64,000 nucleotides of DNA from CAUTYU01 sp963545205 (GCA_963545205.1 CAUUHW010000003.1:124001-188000), one strand, 5' to 3'. Shown: positions 18,442 through 28,148, counted from the first letter of the stretch. Numbers and translations are program-made. Notes: a model not told the origin generated them from the sequence alone.

Positions 18442-19578
18442 ATGATAAAAACCTGATAAACCTTGGGACTGGGAGGCGTAGACACCTGTGTTGCCCATCT
18501 TTCATCCCATATCCCTGATCTGCGAATTGTTGTCGATGACCTCCGGGAAGATCATGCGTGTCAAGTTGCGAACAGTCTTATTTTAGTTATTTTTTTCAGA
18601 ACGAATTTCAGCGATTTCCGCGTGTAGTCCCCGTAGGTCTGAATATGAAAGATACAAGGGCTATTAATAATTTTTTAGAATGCTATTGTCCTGATATTAT
18701 ATTCAATGCCTCCGCTACTCTCATGGTGCCAGCTATATCGTCTGCCTCATGAGCTTGCATGGCGTATTTATTACGGCTTTCCGGGAGGCAGTTGTTTATG
18801 GCCATGGCCCCTGGCCACGGAGTGCTTCTCTATAACCTTATGAAAACTGCTCGTGCTCTTTTGCCCGATACACGCGTAATCAATGTTTCAATTCCGGACT
18901 ATCTGCATGAAATTTTAGGTAAAGTAGGACTTACTCCAGATGTCGTGGTGGGTAATGTTAATATTTTAGAGCCTATTCTTAAATATATCATCGCTGAAAA
19001 GTGTCAGGTTTCTCCTGAATCTTTATATATTATTCTTGCAGGAAATCATTGTATGTGTATGCAGATTTTTCAAGAAAGCGCTCTTTCTCCCTGTATTCCA
19101 TTTTATCTCAAAGTTGAGGAAAATCGACGTGATGTCACTGATTAGTTATATAGATAACGATTTATGGACACAGTTTCTTTTTCATATGCCATTTCTTTCG
19201 GAGATTCATCAACAATGCGTAGCAGCTTTGGCCTTACAATTCATTCTAGCTATGGTTGTGATACAGGTAAAACATTGCACGCTTCCTGGTGCAGAAGGAT
19301 TAGCTACAGGATGTCCTGTACGAATGAATGCTTCTGGTGTTTGAGCTATTTTTCCTTCAGATTTGACACGCGAGGCAATGCTTAAGATTATGTACAACGC
19401 TAATCGTTATGAAGGGTTTGAACATACAGGTGCTGATGGAATTGTTTCTGCAATTAATATTGTGGAAGAAGTTTTTGGCATTAGATGGCAATACAAGACA
19501 TTTCATGTTGAAGAGATGTTCATGGTTTTTTTTGAGATTATGAAAGCGTTTAAGAGTCTCATTGCTCGGTATGGTTAA
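18442..19578 (+). pseudogene. Degenerate saccharopine-dehydrogenase-like NAD(P) oxidoreductase
   Basis: Fragments in several frames together outline one protein. An ATG with two immediate stops is followed by the Rossmann loop GLGGVDT and RIVVDDLRED. PDIIFNASA, TRVINVSIPDYLHEILGKVG and a block ending FYLKVEENRRDVT come next. LPGAEGLATGCPVRMNASG is interrupted by TGA, and TREAMLKIMYNANRYEGF leads to the TAA at 19576-19578. The order matches saccharopine-dehydrogenase-like enzymes by eye. At least four disabling changes are visible. Its place directly behind dctM suggests it was once part of the GRE/TRAP operon. Confidence 0.72.
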
Positions 19579-19656
19579 CATGCTTAGGAGAAAGATTTTC
19601 GTCAAGGACATGGTATCTAGACAAGAGGCTTAAGCTGTTCCTAATAGGAGCAACTA

Positions 19657-19674
19657 GAAGTCATTTCATAATTC
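19657..19674 (+). repeat. Left terminal inverted repeat of the IS element
   Basis: GAAGTCATTTCATAATTC, exact reverse complement of 20495-20512. Confidence 0.92.
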
Positions 19675-19709
19675 TAGAAAAAGTCATGAAAATCGTGTAA
19701 CCGAATTTC

Positions 19710-20503
19710 ATGAGCAAATACCAAAGATTAACAGATGAACAATGGACAATTTTGGAACCTCTCCTTGCAAATGAGGCTTCTTCCGGGCAAGGAAGGCCTC
19801 CTGTCCATGATGACCGCTCTGCACTGAACGGCATCTTATGGGTATTATTGCGTACTGGGGCCGTTTGGGCTGACTTGCCGGAGAGATTCCCGTCTTCATC
19901 AACCTGCTATCGCCGATTCAGCAAGTGGGTCAAAACGGGCGTATTCCGAAAAACCCTTGAGGCACTCGCCCGTGACCTTGAAGAGCGTGGGGCCATAAAC
20001 CTCTCGGAATGCTTCATTGACGGCACGTTCGTGGTAGCAAAAAAAGGGGCGCAAAAGTGGGAAAGACCAAGCGGGGCAAAGGTACGAAGCTCATGGTTAT
20101 TGCAGACGCTTCTGGTTTTCCACTCGCCCTGCACACGGATTCTGCTAGCCCTCATGAAGTCACCCTTGTCCAAGCTACCCCCGATGAAATTGTCACCGTG
20201 GGACAGCCCAGACGAATTATTGGGGATCGTGCCTATGACAGTGATCCGCTCGATAACGCCCTTGCTGCCCAAGGGATTGAGATGATCGCACCACATCGGC
20301 GCAATCGAAAACGTAAGGCAACGCAGGATGGTCGCCCCTTGCGGCGTTATCGTCGCCGTTGGAAAATCGAACGACTTTTTGCTTGGCTCAATACGTGTAA
20401 GCGGACAATGGCGCGCTGGGACAGGTTCCACCAACACTTTACCGCCTTTGTTCAGTTGGCATTTTCCATGATTTTACTCAGAAGAGTCATCAAGGAATTA
20501 TGA
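19710..20503 (+). CDS. IS427-type transposase made by -1 frameshift
   Basis: The first frame starts at 19710 (MSKYQRLTDEQWTILEPLL, the helix-turn-helix DUF4096-like part) and reaches the first catalytic Asp in FIDGTFVV. A run of seven A at 20039-20045 then allows a -1 slip into the second frame (AKVGKTKRGKGTKLMVIAD ... IGDRAYDSD ... RRYRRRWKIERLFAWL), which carries the other DDE residues and ends at 20503. The fused product of about 264 residues is normal for this group, so the element may be active. The first frame alone continues as an irrelevant tail to 20285. Confidence 0.88.
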
Positions 20504-20512
20504 AATGACTTC
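20495..20512 (-). repeat. Right terminal inverted repeat of the IS element
   Basis: Exact inverted copy of 19657-19674, followed by TA. Confidence 0.92.
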
Positions 20513-20519
20513 TAAACAA

Positions 20520-20574
20520 AATAGCATCCTCACGACAGATGACCACTGCCGTGGGAGATGCTATTGTTTTTTTT
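20520..20574 (+). terminator. Terminator between the converging operons
   Basis: AATAGCATC (20520-20528) pairs with GATGCTATT (20557-20565), with further imperfect pairing inside, followed by a run of T (20567-20574). Confidence 0.65.
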
Positions 20575-20635
20575 CTTATTGCAATAAGGGCTAACGTCGC
20601 TATGCCAGTACGCAAACGTCATAGAGAGATTCTGG

Positions 20636-21700
20636 TCACTTGGCAACAGGTTGGGCTGCCAGCTTCAGGAACTTATCTGTGGCAAATTTCATTCCTTTTA
20701 TAGAGTCCAATTCCTTATGAGAAATACGATCCGCATCTGTCATGAACTGGGCATAACCAGCCAACCACTTCTGGGCAGTGCTTTCTCCTTTGGAAGTATC
20801 AAACAAGACAAGCTGTTCGTTTGCATCCAACACTGGGCAAGCCTTAATTATTTTGGGAAGGAGTTCGTCATTCATTTCCATGCCGCAGTAATCCAGCAGG
20901 TACCTTTTGAACATGCCTACAACGTTACTGGGGGCTTCATTCTTCATGAAATCCACACCGCGCAGAAAAGCACGCAGAGCCTTTGCCACCATTTCAGGAT
21001 TTTTATCGCCGTATTTTTTGTCACACATTAACCAAGTGCCGATACCTGTTTTCAGATCCTCGCCGTCGGCTACCAGTTTCCAGCCCTTGTCTATTCCCAT
21101 GAAGAGAAATGGTGTCCAGAGGGAAATCATATCACCAATATTATTTTCAAAGGCACTGAGAACCTGTGAGGCATCCATATTCTTGATAGTGATATCCTTG
21201 TCCAGTAGGCCTTGGGTTTTGAGCCATCTTGCTGCAACATAGTGGGCAGAAGAAATGGTAGTGGTGAGCAGTGTTTTGCCTTTGATATCAGCAACTGAAC
21301 CATAAACATTCGGGAAATCAGGATTAGCGCCCTTGGTTTTCAAAATGGGACTATCTGGTCGCACTAGAATTCCATTGGACGGGCTATCATTATTGCCAAT
21401 ACCAATGATATATGCGTGATAGCGTAAACCGCCCATCAACCCCGCCCCAGCAGAGCCAATCTGCCATTCTCCAGAGGGCAGGGTGTTGAGCATTGCCATC
21501 CCAGAATCGAAAAGAAGGATTTCCATCTCAAAACCTTCTTCTTTATCCCACCCTTTTTCTTTTGCCAGCCAAAAGGGGAAAGAGCCTATTTCTGCTTGGC
21601 AGGCAACGCGGATAACAGGCGTGGCCCAAGCTGTTCCTGTTATCCATACGACACTCAGAATAACCACGAAAAGTCCAGAAACTGCTTTCAAAAATCTCAT
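20636..21700 (-). CDS. ABC transporter solute-binding protein, taurine/sulfonate type
   Basis: 354 residues with a Sec signal (MRFLKAVSGLFVVILSVVWITGTAWA) and a type II NMT1/TauA-like periplasmic binding fold. The ATG follows AGGAGAAAGAT. It is the last gene of the operon that also encodes two ATPases and two permeases (21968-25174), so it is the ligand receptor of that importer. Homologues bind taurine, alkanesulfonates, nitrate or pyrimidine precursors; with the aminotransferase and suyAB nearby an amino-sulfonate is the best guess. A 267-base gap to the preceding ATPase gene contains no other gene. Confidence 0.88.
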   Translation of the reverse strand: MRFLKAVSGLFVVILSVVWITGTAWATPVIRVACQAEIGSFPFWLAKEKGWDKEEGFEMEILLFDSGMAMLNTLPSGEWQIGSAGAGLMGGLRYHAYIIGIGNNDSPSNGILVRPDSPILKTKGANPDFPNVYGSVADIKGKTLLTTTISSAHYVAARWLKTQGLLDKDITIKNMDASQVLSAFENNIGDMISLWTPFLFMGIDKGWKLVADGEDLKTGIGTWLMCDKKYGDKNPEMVAKALRAFLRGVDFMKNEAPSNVVGMFKRYLLDYCGMEMNDELLPKIIKACPVLDANEQLVLFDTSKGESTAQKWLAGYAQFMTDADRISHKELDSIKGMKFATDKFLKLAAQPVAK

Positions 21701-21967
21701 ATCTTTCTCCTGTGAGGTTTTGGGTTTCTGTGAGATAAGGGCCTTTTTACACGGTTACATTGTTACGCTGTAGGTTGCCACAAAAACAGGTCAATATTTT
21801 TTTATTTGATAAATATGCATTCATACAATCCATCTGTTATCTAGATAGACATAATAACGTAAATATGTACAAATTTTAATATGACAACAATGAATTATAA
21901 TAATGTTAATTCAAAATATGAACGTCAGAAGTAAAGTTGTAATAACTTTTAAATATAATTATTTATT

Positions 21968-22729
21968 TTAAAGAAATAGCTCCGTATCCTTGATAATTTC
22001 TTCTCGTAAATTTAGGAAGCTTATATCCGTATGTTCGCGAGGTCGCTTAAGAGGAATTGCGTATTCCTGTTTTACAGTTCCAGGTAATTTCCCCTTCATC
22101 AGGACAATACGATCAGCCAAAAAAATGGCTTCATCAATATTGTTTGTTACAAAGATAATTGTTTTTTGTTCCTGTTCCCACATTCTGATTGTTTCATATT
22201 GCATGAACATACGTGTTTGGGCATCCAACTGACCGAATGGTTCATCCAAAAGCATAATTTCAGGGTTGGTTGCATATGCTCTGGCAATGCCCGTTCTTTG
22301 TTTCATACCGCCAGAAATCTGGTGTGGATAATGATTCTCAAAGCCATCAAGCCCAACCATCTGTATATAGTACATGGCCTTTTCCTTTCTGTCCGCAGCA
22401 GACAGCTCTTGTTGTAACTGCAATCCCAACTCCACATTGGACAATACAGTTTTCCATGCGAAGAGCATATATTTCTGAAAAACCATACAACAGTTTGCAC
22501 CTGGCTCTTTGACTGCCTCTCCATCCAAAGAAACAACACCTTTATCTGGCTGTTCAAGTCCGGCAATAATTCGAAGAAGTGTAGATTTGCCACATTGCCC
22601 CGGGCCAAGCACTACAAGAAATTCATTTTGTCTGACTGTCAGGCTCACGTCACGAATTACCGGTACAGACATAGTGCCTTTCTGGATAAATGTTTTTGAT
22701 ATATTATCACAAATAACTTTATCTTGCAT
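21968..22729 (-). CDS. ABC transporter ATPase (TauB/SsuB-like), first of two
   Basis: 253 residues from the ATG preceded by AAGGAGATTATC. Walker A is GPGQCGKST, the signature is SGGMKQR and Walker B LLDEPFGQLD, followed by a switch region TNNIDEAIFLADR. All catalytic elements are present. It lies downstream of two permease genes and pairs with a second ATPase at 24428-25174 in the same operon. This suggests a heterodimeric motor or two assemblies sharing parts. Confidence 0.92.
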   Translation of the reverse strand: MQDKVICDNISKTFIQKGTMSVPVIRDVSLTVRQNEFLVVLGPGQCGKSTLLRIIAGLEQPDKGVVSLDGEAVKEPGANCCMVFQKYMLFAWKTVLSNVELGLQLQQELSAADRKEKAMYYIQMVGLDGFENHYPHQISGGMKQRTGIARAYATNPEIMLLDEPFGQLDAQTRMFMQYETIRMWEQEQKTIIFVTNNIDEAIFLADRIVLMKGKLPGTVKQEYAIPLKRPREHTDISFLNLREEIIKDTELFL

Positions 22730-22765
22730 GATAATCTCCTTTTGACACATGTTATGCTATGTGAA

Positions 22766-23602
22766 TCACAATTCTTCGATAGAACGTTTCCAAGGACAGA
22801 GTTTGTGTTCCAATATTTGTAAAAGCAGGGAGGTTATCCACGCTGTCAAAGCAATAATTACCATGCCGCCAAGAATCAATTCTGGCTTATGGATGTCCAT
22901 GCCTTTTTTGATCAAAAAGCCAATCCCATTTCGGGAACTGAGTAGTTCTGCTGCTAAAACGCAAGTCCAGGCCATGCTCAGGGCAATTTGCAGGCCCGCG
23001 AAAACTGCGGGGAAGGAAGCGGGGAAACAAACCTGTAGTATTTCATCTTTGCGCGTGCCACCAAGCACACGAATAACATCGTATAATTCCGGATCTACTA
23101 AGCGTATACCATTATAGGCATTGAGCAGGCACGGTACAAAAGTACCGATGAAGATGATGAAAACCTTCGATGTTTCACCAATACCAAACCATAGCAAAGA
23201 GATAGATACCCAGGCGATGGGGGGCATTGGTTTAAAAATATCAAAAACAGGTTTCACAAAAGCATTGACAGGGGGAATCAAGGCCATCGCTAATCCCAAA
23301 GGAATGGCAAAGCCCGCTGCCAGCAGAAAGCCTATAACCACGCGTCTGGTGCTTGCCCAGATGTGTTCACCCAAACTGTATCCGGCAAACTTGACCTCCA
23401 TGAGCATCTTGTACAGCTGTGAGGCTACGTCAGAAGGCGGGGCAAGTGATGACCCCAGAATTCCACTGTTTGCCACATAATTCCAAAAGTAGAAGAAGGA
23501 GAACAGTGAAATGGTGTAGAGTACCCATGTATGACAAAGCACCGATTTGAGCGTAATGGATTTGTGCTGATGGACGATGGTTTCATTGGCTATGTTGGAC
23601 AT
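22766..23602 (-). CDS. ABC transporter permease (TauC/SsuC-like)
   Basis: 278 residues, six predicted helices, BPD_transp_1 domain. The cytoplasmic coupling loop reads DPELYDVIRVLGGTRKDEILQVCFPASFPAVFAGLQIALSM-like (EAA loop with conserved Gly). It starts 2 bases after the preceding permease gene, so the two are made together and probably form a heterodimeric channel. The N-terminal about 25 cytoplasmic residues are polar. The substrate is presumed to be that of the binding protein at 20636-21700. Confidence 0.92.
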   Translation of the reverse strand: MSNIANETIVHQHKSITLKSVLCHTWVLYTISLFSFFYFWNYVANSGILGSSLAPPSDVASQLYKMLMEVKFAGYSLGEHIWASTRRVVIGFLLAAGFAIPLGLAMALIPPVNAFVKPVFDIFKPMPPIAWVSISLLWFGIGETSKVFIIFIGTFVPCLLNAYNGIRLVDPELYDVIRVLGGTRKDEILQVCFPASFPAVFAGLQIALSMAWTCVLAAELLSSRNGIGFLIKKGMDIHKPELILGGMVIIALTAWITSLLLQILEHKLCPWKRSIEEL

Positions 23603-23604
23603 GA

Positions 23605-24399
23605 TTATCTCCGGATGCTTGCCAGAAGTTTCTTTTCGGCATAGTCAATGCAGATACCAATCAGAGCTCCAGAAACGCCTACACAGACCATACCCAACAG
23701 TACTATGTCCGGGCGGCCCAGCCTGCCACCCATGGTAATCAGGTAGCCAAGGCCGGAATCGGCAGCCAGTAGTTCCGCGCCTACCAGGTTTGTCCAGCAG
23801 ACAGCTAAAGCTATTTGCAGTGCGCCGAATACCATAGGGCGAGCTGAAGGTATGCAAAGCGTAGTAAAAATTTGCCAATCAGATGCTCCGTAGGTTCTGG
23901 CCATTTGGATCAGAGTGGGATTGGTCATTTTAACCCCCACATAGGCATTGATGACACATGGGACAACGCCGCCTAACCAGATGATAAAAACCTTGCCTGT
24001 AAGACCAATACCAAACCAGAATATAGTAAGAGGAATCCAAGCAATGGGAGGAATAGGTCTGATCAGTTCGAAGACTGGACGGAAAAGCCCTTCAGCCACT
24101 CTGAACCAGCCCATGGCCAGCCCCAGGGGAAGGCCGGTAAGCAACGCCAGAAGATAGCCCAGTACGGACTCTTGAATACTGACCCAGGTGTGGCTTCCCA
24201 AGGTTGCGCCATCTGGCGCAGCTGTATGCAACTTGTTCAGAAAAAGAACAAAAACTTCACTGGGAGCAGCCAAAAGTGTTTTGGGAACAATCTCGCATGT
24301 CACAATCAACTCCCACCCGCCAAAAAAACAGCAAAGACTGATAATGGGCAGGATACGCAGGAGCATGGGCTTTTTTTCTTTCACAGTTGAATAGGCCAT
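23605..24399 (-). CDS. ABC transporter permease (TauC/SsuC-like), partner
   Basis: 264 residues with six predicted helices and the EAA loop (MARTYGASDWQIFTTLCIPSARPMVFGALQIALAV). It resembles the permease encoded immediately downstream over its whole length, including RPIPPIAWIPLTIFWFGIG against KPMPPIAWVSISLLWFGIG, so the two arose by duplication. It lies 28 bases after the ATPase gene 24428-25174. Confidence 0.92.
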   Translation of the reverse strand: MAYSTVKEKKPMLLRILPIISLCCFFGGWELIVTCEIVPKTLLAAPSEVFVLFLNKLHTAAPDGATLGSHTWVSIQESVLGYLLALLTGLPLGLAMGWFRVAEGLFRPVFELIRPIPPIAWIPLTIFWFGIGLTGKVFIIWLGGVVPCVINAYVGVKMTNPTLIQMARTYGASDWQIFTTLCIPSARPMVFGALQIALAVCWTNLVGAELLAADSGLGYLITMGGRLGRPDIVLLGMVCVGVSGALIGICIDYAEKKLLASIRR

Positions 24400-24427
24400 G
24401 ACTGATTCCTCTCAATTTCTGTTTTAG

Positions 24428-25174
24428 TTACCACCAACGTATAAGTTCCGTGACCTGTTTGCGTATTTTTACAAATTCAGGAGAAATGACGTTGCGCGGT
24501 CTTGGTAAATCCACGGCTATTTCAGCTTTTATAGTTGTCGGTTTGTTGCTGAGTACAATAATTTTTTCAGCTATATAAACAGCCTCTTCGATATTATGTG
24601 TAATCAACAGAACTGTACTTTTGAGCGTTTTCCAAAGACTAATAAGTTCATCTTCCAAATAAAACCGCAATTTTACATCCAGTTGTCCATATGGTTCGTC
24701 CATAAGAAGCAAATCTGGATTAACAGCAAATGCTCTTGAAACTGCAATCCGTTGCAGCATGCTTGCCGATACTTGATTTGGATAGAGTTCTGCACAGGAA
24801 GAAAGACCTACAAGATCTATAATTTCCTGGGCTTTTTTTTCTCTATTTTTTTTGCTGACTCCTTTGATTTCCATACCATAGGCTACATTTTCTCTGACTG
24901 TACGCCAAGGGAGGCATGTCGGTTCCTGAAATACAAAAGAAAGATTATGCTTACGAGGATTTGCCAGTTCACCATCTATTAAAATATCGCCATGTGTAGG
25001 TTCCAATAATTTGGCAAGCATATTGAGAAATGTCGTTTTTCCGCAACCTGTAGGTCCTACAATGGCCACTAAATCATTTTCTTTTACGTCAAAACTGACA
25101 TTATCAATGACGGTAAGGTCACCGAAGCGTTTTGTCAGGTTGCGCACAGTAATCTTTACTTTGGGGGACTCCAT
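24428..25174 (-). CDS. ABC transporter ATPase with degenerate signature motif, second of two
   Basis: 248 residues. Walker A GPTGCGKTT, Q-loop FQEPTCLPW and Walker B LLLMDEPYGQLD are intact, but the ABC signature reads VSASMLQR where SGGxxQR is expected. Asymmetric ABC motors with one degenerate site usually pair such a subunit with a complete one, here the ATPase at 21968-22729. It is encoded upstream of the two permeases and downstream of the aminotransferase in the same orientation. Confidence 0.9.
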   Translation of the reverse strand: MESPKVKITVRNLTKRFGDLTVIDNVSFDVKENDLVAIVGPTGCGKTTFLNMLAKLLEPTHGDILIDGELANPRKHNLSFVFQEPTCLPWRTVRENVAYGMEIKGVSKKNREKKAQEIIDLVGLSSCAELYPNQVSASMLQRIAVSRAFAVNPDLLLMDEPYGQLDVKLRFYLEDELISLWKTLKSTVLLITHNIEEAVYIAEKIIVLSNKPTTIKAEIAVDLPRPRNVISPEFVKIRKQVTELIRWW

Positions 25175-25280
25175 ATTGCCTCCTGAACAAATTGTTGGAT
25201 TAAGATTATTATACTTTGTCGTCGGCTTGAGCCATTTCTTGCGTGAATAGCCCCCCGGTATAGCCAGAGGCTGTTTTCAG

Positions 25281-26612
25281 TTACTTACGCAAAGAAAGAT
25301 GCAGTTCTTCCTGCTTTACACACTGAACAAATGCAACAACAAACGCATCAATCTGTTCTGTCGTGATAATGTATGCCGGTGCAAGCTCAATGGCACAGCC
25401 CATGGGTTTGATCATATAGCCACGCTTTAGAAGCCTGCCACATAACCTATTAAGAGCATCACCTGGGAAGGGGGCACGAGTTTTTCGATCTAGGGTGAAG
25501 TCCACAGAAACCCAAAGTCCCAAACCACGGACTTCACCCACAGAGGGGAAGTCCTTTAAGGCTTCATTGAGGGAGTTGACAAGGTAGGCCCCCATATCAG
25601 CAGAACGCTGTACCAGGTTATTGCATTTGATAACATCCAGAGTAGCTATAGCAGCAGCACAGCCTACAGGGTGGTTGCCATAGGTGTGCAGGTGTACAAA
25701 ATTTTCTATCCCATCGTACACGTTATCGGAAATGCCCACTCCCCCCAGAGGGACATAGCCACTGGTAAGGCATTTGGCCATGGTCATCAGGTCGGGCTTC
25801 AGGTCAAAGTGTTCAGCGCCAAACATTTTTCCTGTACGTCCGATGCCACAGATAACTTCGTCATCAATAAGTAGCACTCCATACTTATCACAGATCTCTC
25901 TTATGCGTTGCCAGTATTCTTTGGGTGGAGCATAGCTGCCAAATCCTTGTTGAATACTTTCGCCGATGAAGGCAGAGACCAGTTCGGGCGACTCGAAAAG
26001 AATAGCGTCTTCCACAGCCTTAGCGCACTGTAGTTCACAATCAGGCCAGTGTTGACCAAAGGGGCAGCGATAGCAGTAGGGGGAATGTACAAAAATAGCG
26101 CCAGGGGCGACAGGTTCATAAATATGGCGCATAGGCAGCACAACTCCTAGGGCCCGCAACCCGAGACCATTGACACCATGATAAGCCCCAATACGCGAAA
26201 TGACCTTGTAGCGATTTTTGTCTCCACGGGCATAGTGATAGCAGCGGGCCAACTTCATGGCAGATTCCACTGCTTCTGAACCGCTGCATTCAAAGGTGAA
26301 GTGATTAACACCTGCTGGTGTCACCTCAGCCAATCTGGTCGCCAGTTCAAGGGCAGACGTGCAAGACCAACCACAGGGGGTTGCATAGGACAAGGTCATG
26401 ATTTGATCATAGACTGTCTGTGCAACTTCTTTACATCCGTAGCCCAGACAGGCTGGACGGGTAATCCCGGATTCCATATCGAAATAGCGCTTCCCTCTGG
26501 TATCTTCTACTTCCATGCCTTGTCCCTTGGCAAGGGTAATGATACCGCGTGCCACTTCTGTCTTGGAAGTACGATGAAGAAGTAAATTGGATTTAAGAGT
26601 TTGTTCCTGCAT
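25281..26612 (-). CDS. Class III pyridoxal-phosphate aminotransferase (omega-aminotransferase)
   Basis: 443 residues. PLP-binding Lys280 lies in MAKCLTSGYVPLGG, preceded by LLIDDEVICGIGRTGKMFGAEHF and FECSGSEAVESAMKLAR. Class III enzymes transfer terminal amino groups (taurine, beta-alanine, GABA, diamines) to pyruvate or 2-oxoglutarate, giving aldehydes. Taurine:pyruvate aminotransferase belongs here, but the family is broad and no residue seen fixes the substrate. A cysteine-rich insert (CYRCPFGQHWPDCELQC, about residues 174-190) is typical of one subgroup. It lies between the ABC importer and an aldehyde dehydrogenase that could use its product. Confidence 0.9.
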   Translation of the reverse strand: MQEQTLKSNLLLHRTSKTEVARGIITLAKGQGMEVEDTRGKRYFDMESGITRPACLGYGCKEVAQTVYDQIMTLSYATPCGWSCTSALELATRLAEVTPAGVNHFTFECSGSEAVESAMKLARCYHYARGDKNRYKVISRIGAYHGVNGLGLRALGVVLPMRHIYEPVAPGAIFVHSPYCYRCPFGQHWPDCELQCAKAVEDAILFESPELVSAFIGESIQQGFGSYAPPKEYWQRIREICDKYGVLLIDDEVICGIGRTGKMFGAEHFDLKPDLMTMAKCLTSGYVPLGGVGISDNVYDGIENFVHLHTYGNHPVGCAAAIATLDVIKCNNLVQRSADMGAYLVNSLNEALKDFPSVGEVRGLGLWVSVDFTLDRKTRAPFPGDALNRLCGRLLKRGYMIKPMGCAIELAPAYIITTEQIDAFVVAFVQCVKQEELHLSLRK

Positions 26613-26687
26613 TACTGTTCCCTCTTTTTGATTGTAACATAGTTGCTCTGCTCAAGCTGTACATCAGGCAGAGAGGACTATTTGTTA

Positions 26688-28148
26688 TTACGCTCCTATC
26701 CCACCCATAAGTACATAACGTGTTTCCATGTAGTCTTTAAGACCTTCCCAACCTCCTTCACGCCCCATACCGCTTTCCTTGACGCCTCCAAAGGGCGCCT
26801 CAGCCATGGCCAGAGCCACTTCATTGACCCCTACTAAACCATATTCAAGCGCCTCCGAAACACGCCAGGCTCGACCAAGGTCTCTAGTATAAATATAGGA
26901 GGCCAAGCCAAAACTTGTATCATTGGACAAGGCAATGGCTTCTTTTTCACTCTCAAAAACCATCAGCGGGGCTATGGGACCAAAAATTTCTTCATCAAAA
27001 AGGCGCATGGCACGAGTTACTCCACGCAACACAGTCGGTTGGTAGTAGTTGCCTCCTAGAGAGTGGAGCTGCCCGCCTGCCAGCACCTCGGCACCTTTTT
27101 TCACGGCATCATGCACCAATCCATCAACGAACGCCACAGCATCACTGTTAATCAGTGGTCCGATTTCTGTACCAGGCTCAAAGCCATTACCAATCTTGAA
27201 GGCCCGAACCTTTTCCGTCAGTTTATAGGCAAATTCTTCGTAAATCTCCTTTTGTACAAAAATTCTGTTGGCACAGATGCAGGTTTGGCCCGCGTTACGG
27301 AACTTGGCGCTAATGCAGCCTGCCACAGCCTGCTCCATATCGGCATCATTAAAGACGATAAAGGGCGCATTTCCTCCCAGCTCCATCGACATACGCTTCA
27401 TGGTGCAGCTGGCATGGGCCACCAGTTGTTTGCCTATCTCAGTGGAGCCGGTGAAGCTAATTTTACGTACTTTCGGATTATTGCAGATTTCCCGACCTAT
27501 TTCAGCGGCAGAGCCTGTAAGCACATTGTAGGTTCCTGAAGGAAAACCGGATTTACGGGCCAGTTCAGCCAGGGCAAATGCCGAATAGGGAGTGGATGAA
27601 GCAGGCTTGACAATGACAGGGCAGCCAGCGGCCAGGGCAGGGGCAACCTTGCGAATAATGATGGAAATAGGGAAATTCCATGGCGTAATAGCGCAAACAG
27701 GTCCTACCGGCTGCATGTGGGTTATGGGGCGTACCCCTCTACGCGGTGTGGGAACCACATCTCCATACGTACGACGGCACTCTTCTGCATACCAAGGGAT
27801 ATATGAGCTGCCTAAGGCAATTTCACCTAATGATTCGGAGACAGGCTTGCCTTGTTCTAAGGTTAGAATCCTGGCCAGGTCTTCCTTGTGCTTTTGAATT
27901 AGTTCATGCCATGTTAGCAAGAAGGAAGCGCGTTCATGCGGCCTGAGGGCGCGCCATTTAAGCCAGGCTGCAGAGGCTGCCTCTATAGCGCGTCGGGTTT
28001 CAGCACTGCCGCAACGTGGGACAGAGCCAATGATCTCTCCTGTAGCAGGATTGTCCACAGCAATGACCGCGTCGTTGTCAGCGTCAATCCATTCTCCGTT
28101 CAGAAAACACTGTGATTTAAAAAGCGAAGGATCTTTTAATGTAAACAT
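26688..28148 (-). CDS. NAD(P)-dependent aldehyde dehydrogenase, GabD-like
   Basis: 486 residues of the succinate-semialdehyde dehydrogenase group. Catalytic Cys290 lies in NAGQTCICANRIF, the general base in MELGGNAPF, and the cofactor site in TPWNFPISII and GSTEIGKQL. Enzymes of this group oxidise short aldehydes carrying an acidic end; 3-sulfolactaldehyde and sulfoacetaldehyde dehydrogenases are known members. It is first gene of the right-half operon, 45 bases behind a near-perfect sigma-54 promoter, and is followed by the aminotransferase. Probably converts the aminotransferase product to an acid (inference). Confidence 0.92.
   Translation of the reverse strand: MFTLKDPSLFKSQCFLNGEWIDADNDAVIAVDNPATGEIIGSVPRCGSAETRRAIEAASAAWLKWRALRPHERASFLLTWHELIQKHKEDLARILTLEQGKPVSESLGEIALGSSYIPWYAEECRRTYGDVVPTPRRGVRPITHMQPVGPVCAITPWNFPISIIIRKVAPALAAGCPVIVKPASSTPYSAFALAELARKSGFPSGTYNVLTGSAAEIGREICNNPKVRKISFTGSTEIGKQLVAHASCTMKRMSMELGGNAPFIVFNDADMEQAVAGCISAKFRNAGQTCICANRIFVQKEIYEEFAYKLTEKVRAFKIGNGFEPGTEIGPLINSDAVAFVDGLVHDAVKKGAEVLAGGQLHSLGGNYYQPTVLRGVTRAMRLFDEEIFGPIAPLMVFESEKEAIALSNDTSFGLASYIYTRDLGRAWRVSEALEYGLVGVNEVALAMAEAPFGGVKESGMGREGGWEGLKDYMETRYVLMGGIGA

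Larger units (their letters stand above)
19657..20512 (+). mobile_element. IS5-family (IS427 group) insertion sequence, complete
   Basis: 856 bp bounded by perfect 18-bp inverted repeats (19657-19674 and 20495-20512) and flanked by a TA dinucleotide on each side (19655-19656, 20513-20514), consistent with the short target duplication of this group. It contains one transposase in two overlapping frames. Insertion lies between the pseudogene and the convergent ABC operon and disrupts no intact gene. Confidence 0.9.

Noticed and set aside
18442..19578. First impression of a nickel-dependent lactate racemase (LarA-like) gene
   Set aside because: The Rossmann start and the DYLHEILGKVG and LPGAEGLATGCPVRM segments fit saccharopine-dehydrogenase-like enzymes instead.
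25281..26612. Naming the aminotransferase taurine:pyruvate aminotransferase (Tpa)
   Set aside because: Class III membership is clear, but no sulfoacetaldehyde reductase or IslA partner accompanies it; other omega-amino substrates fit as well.
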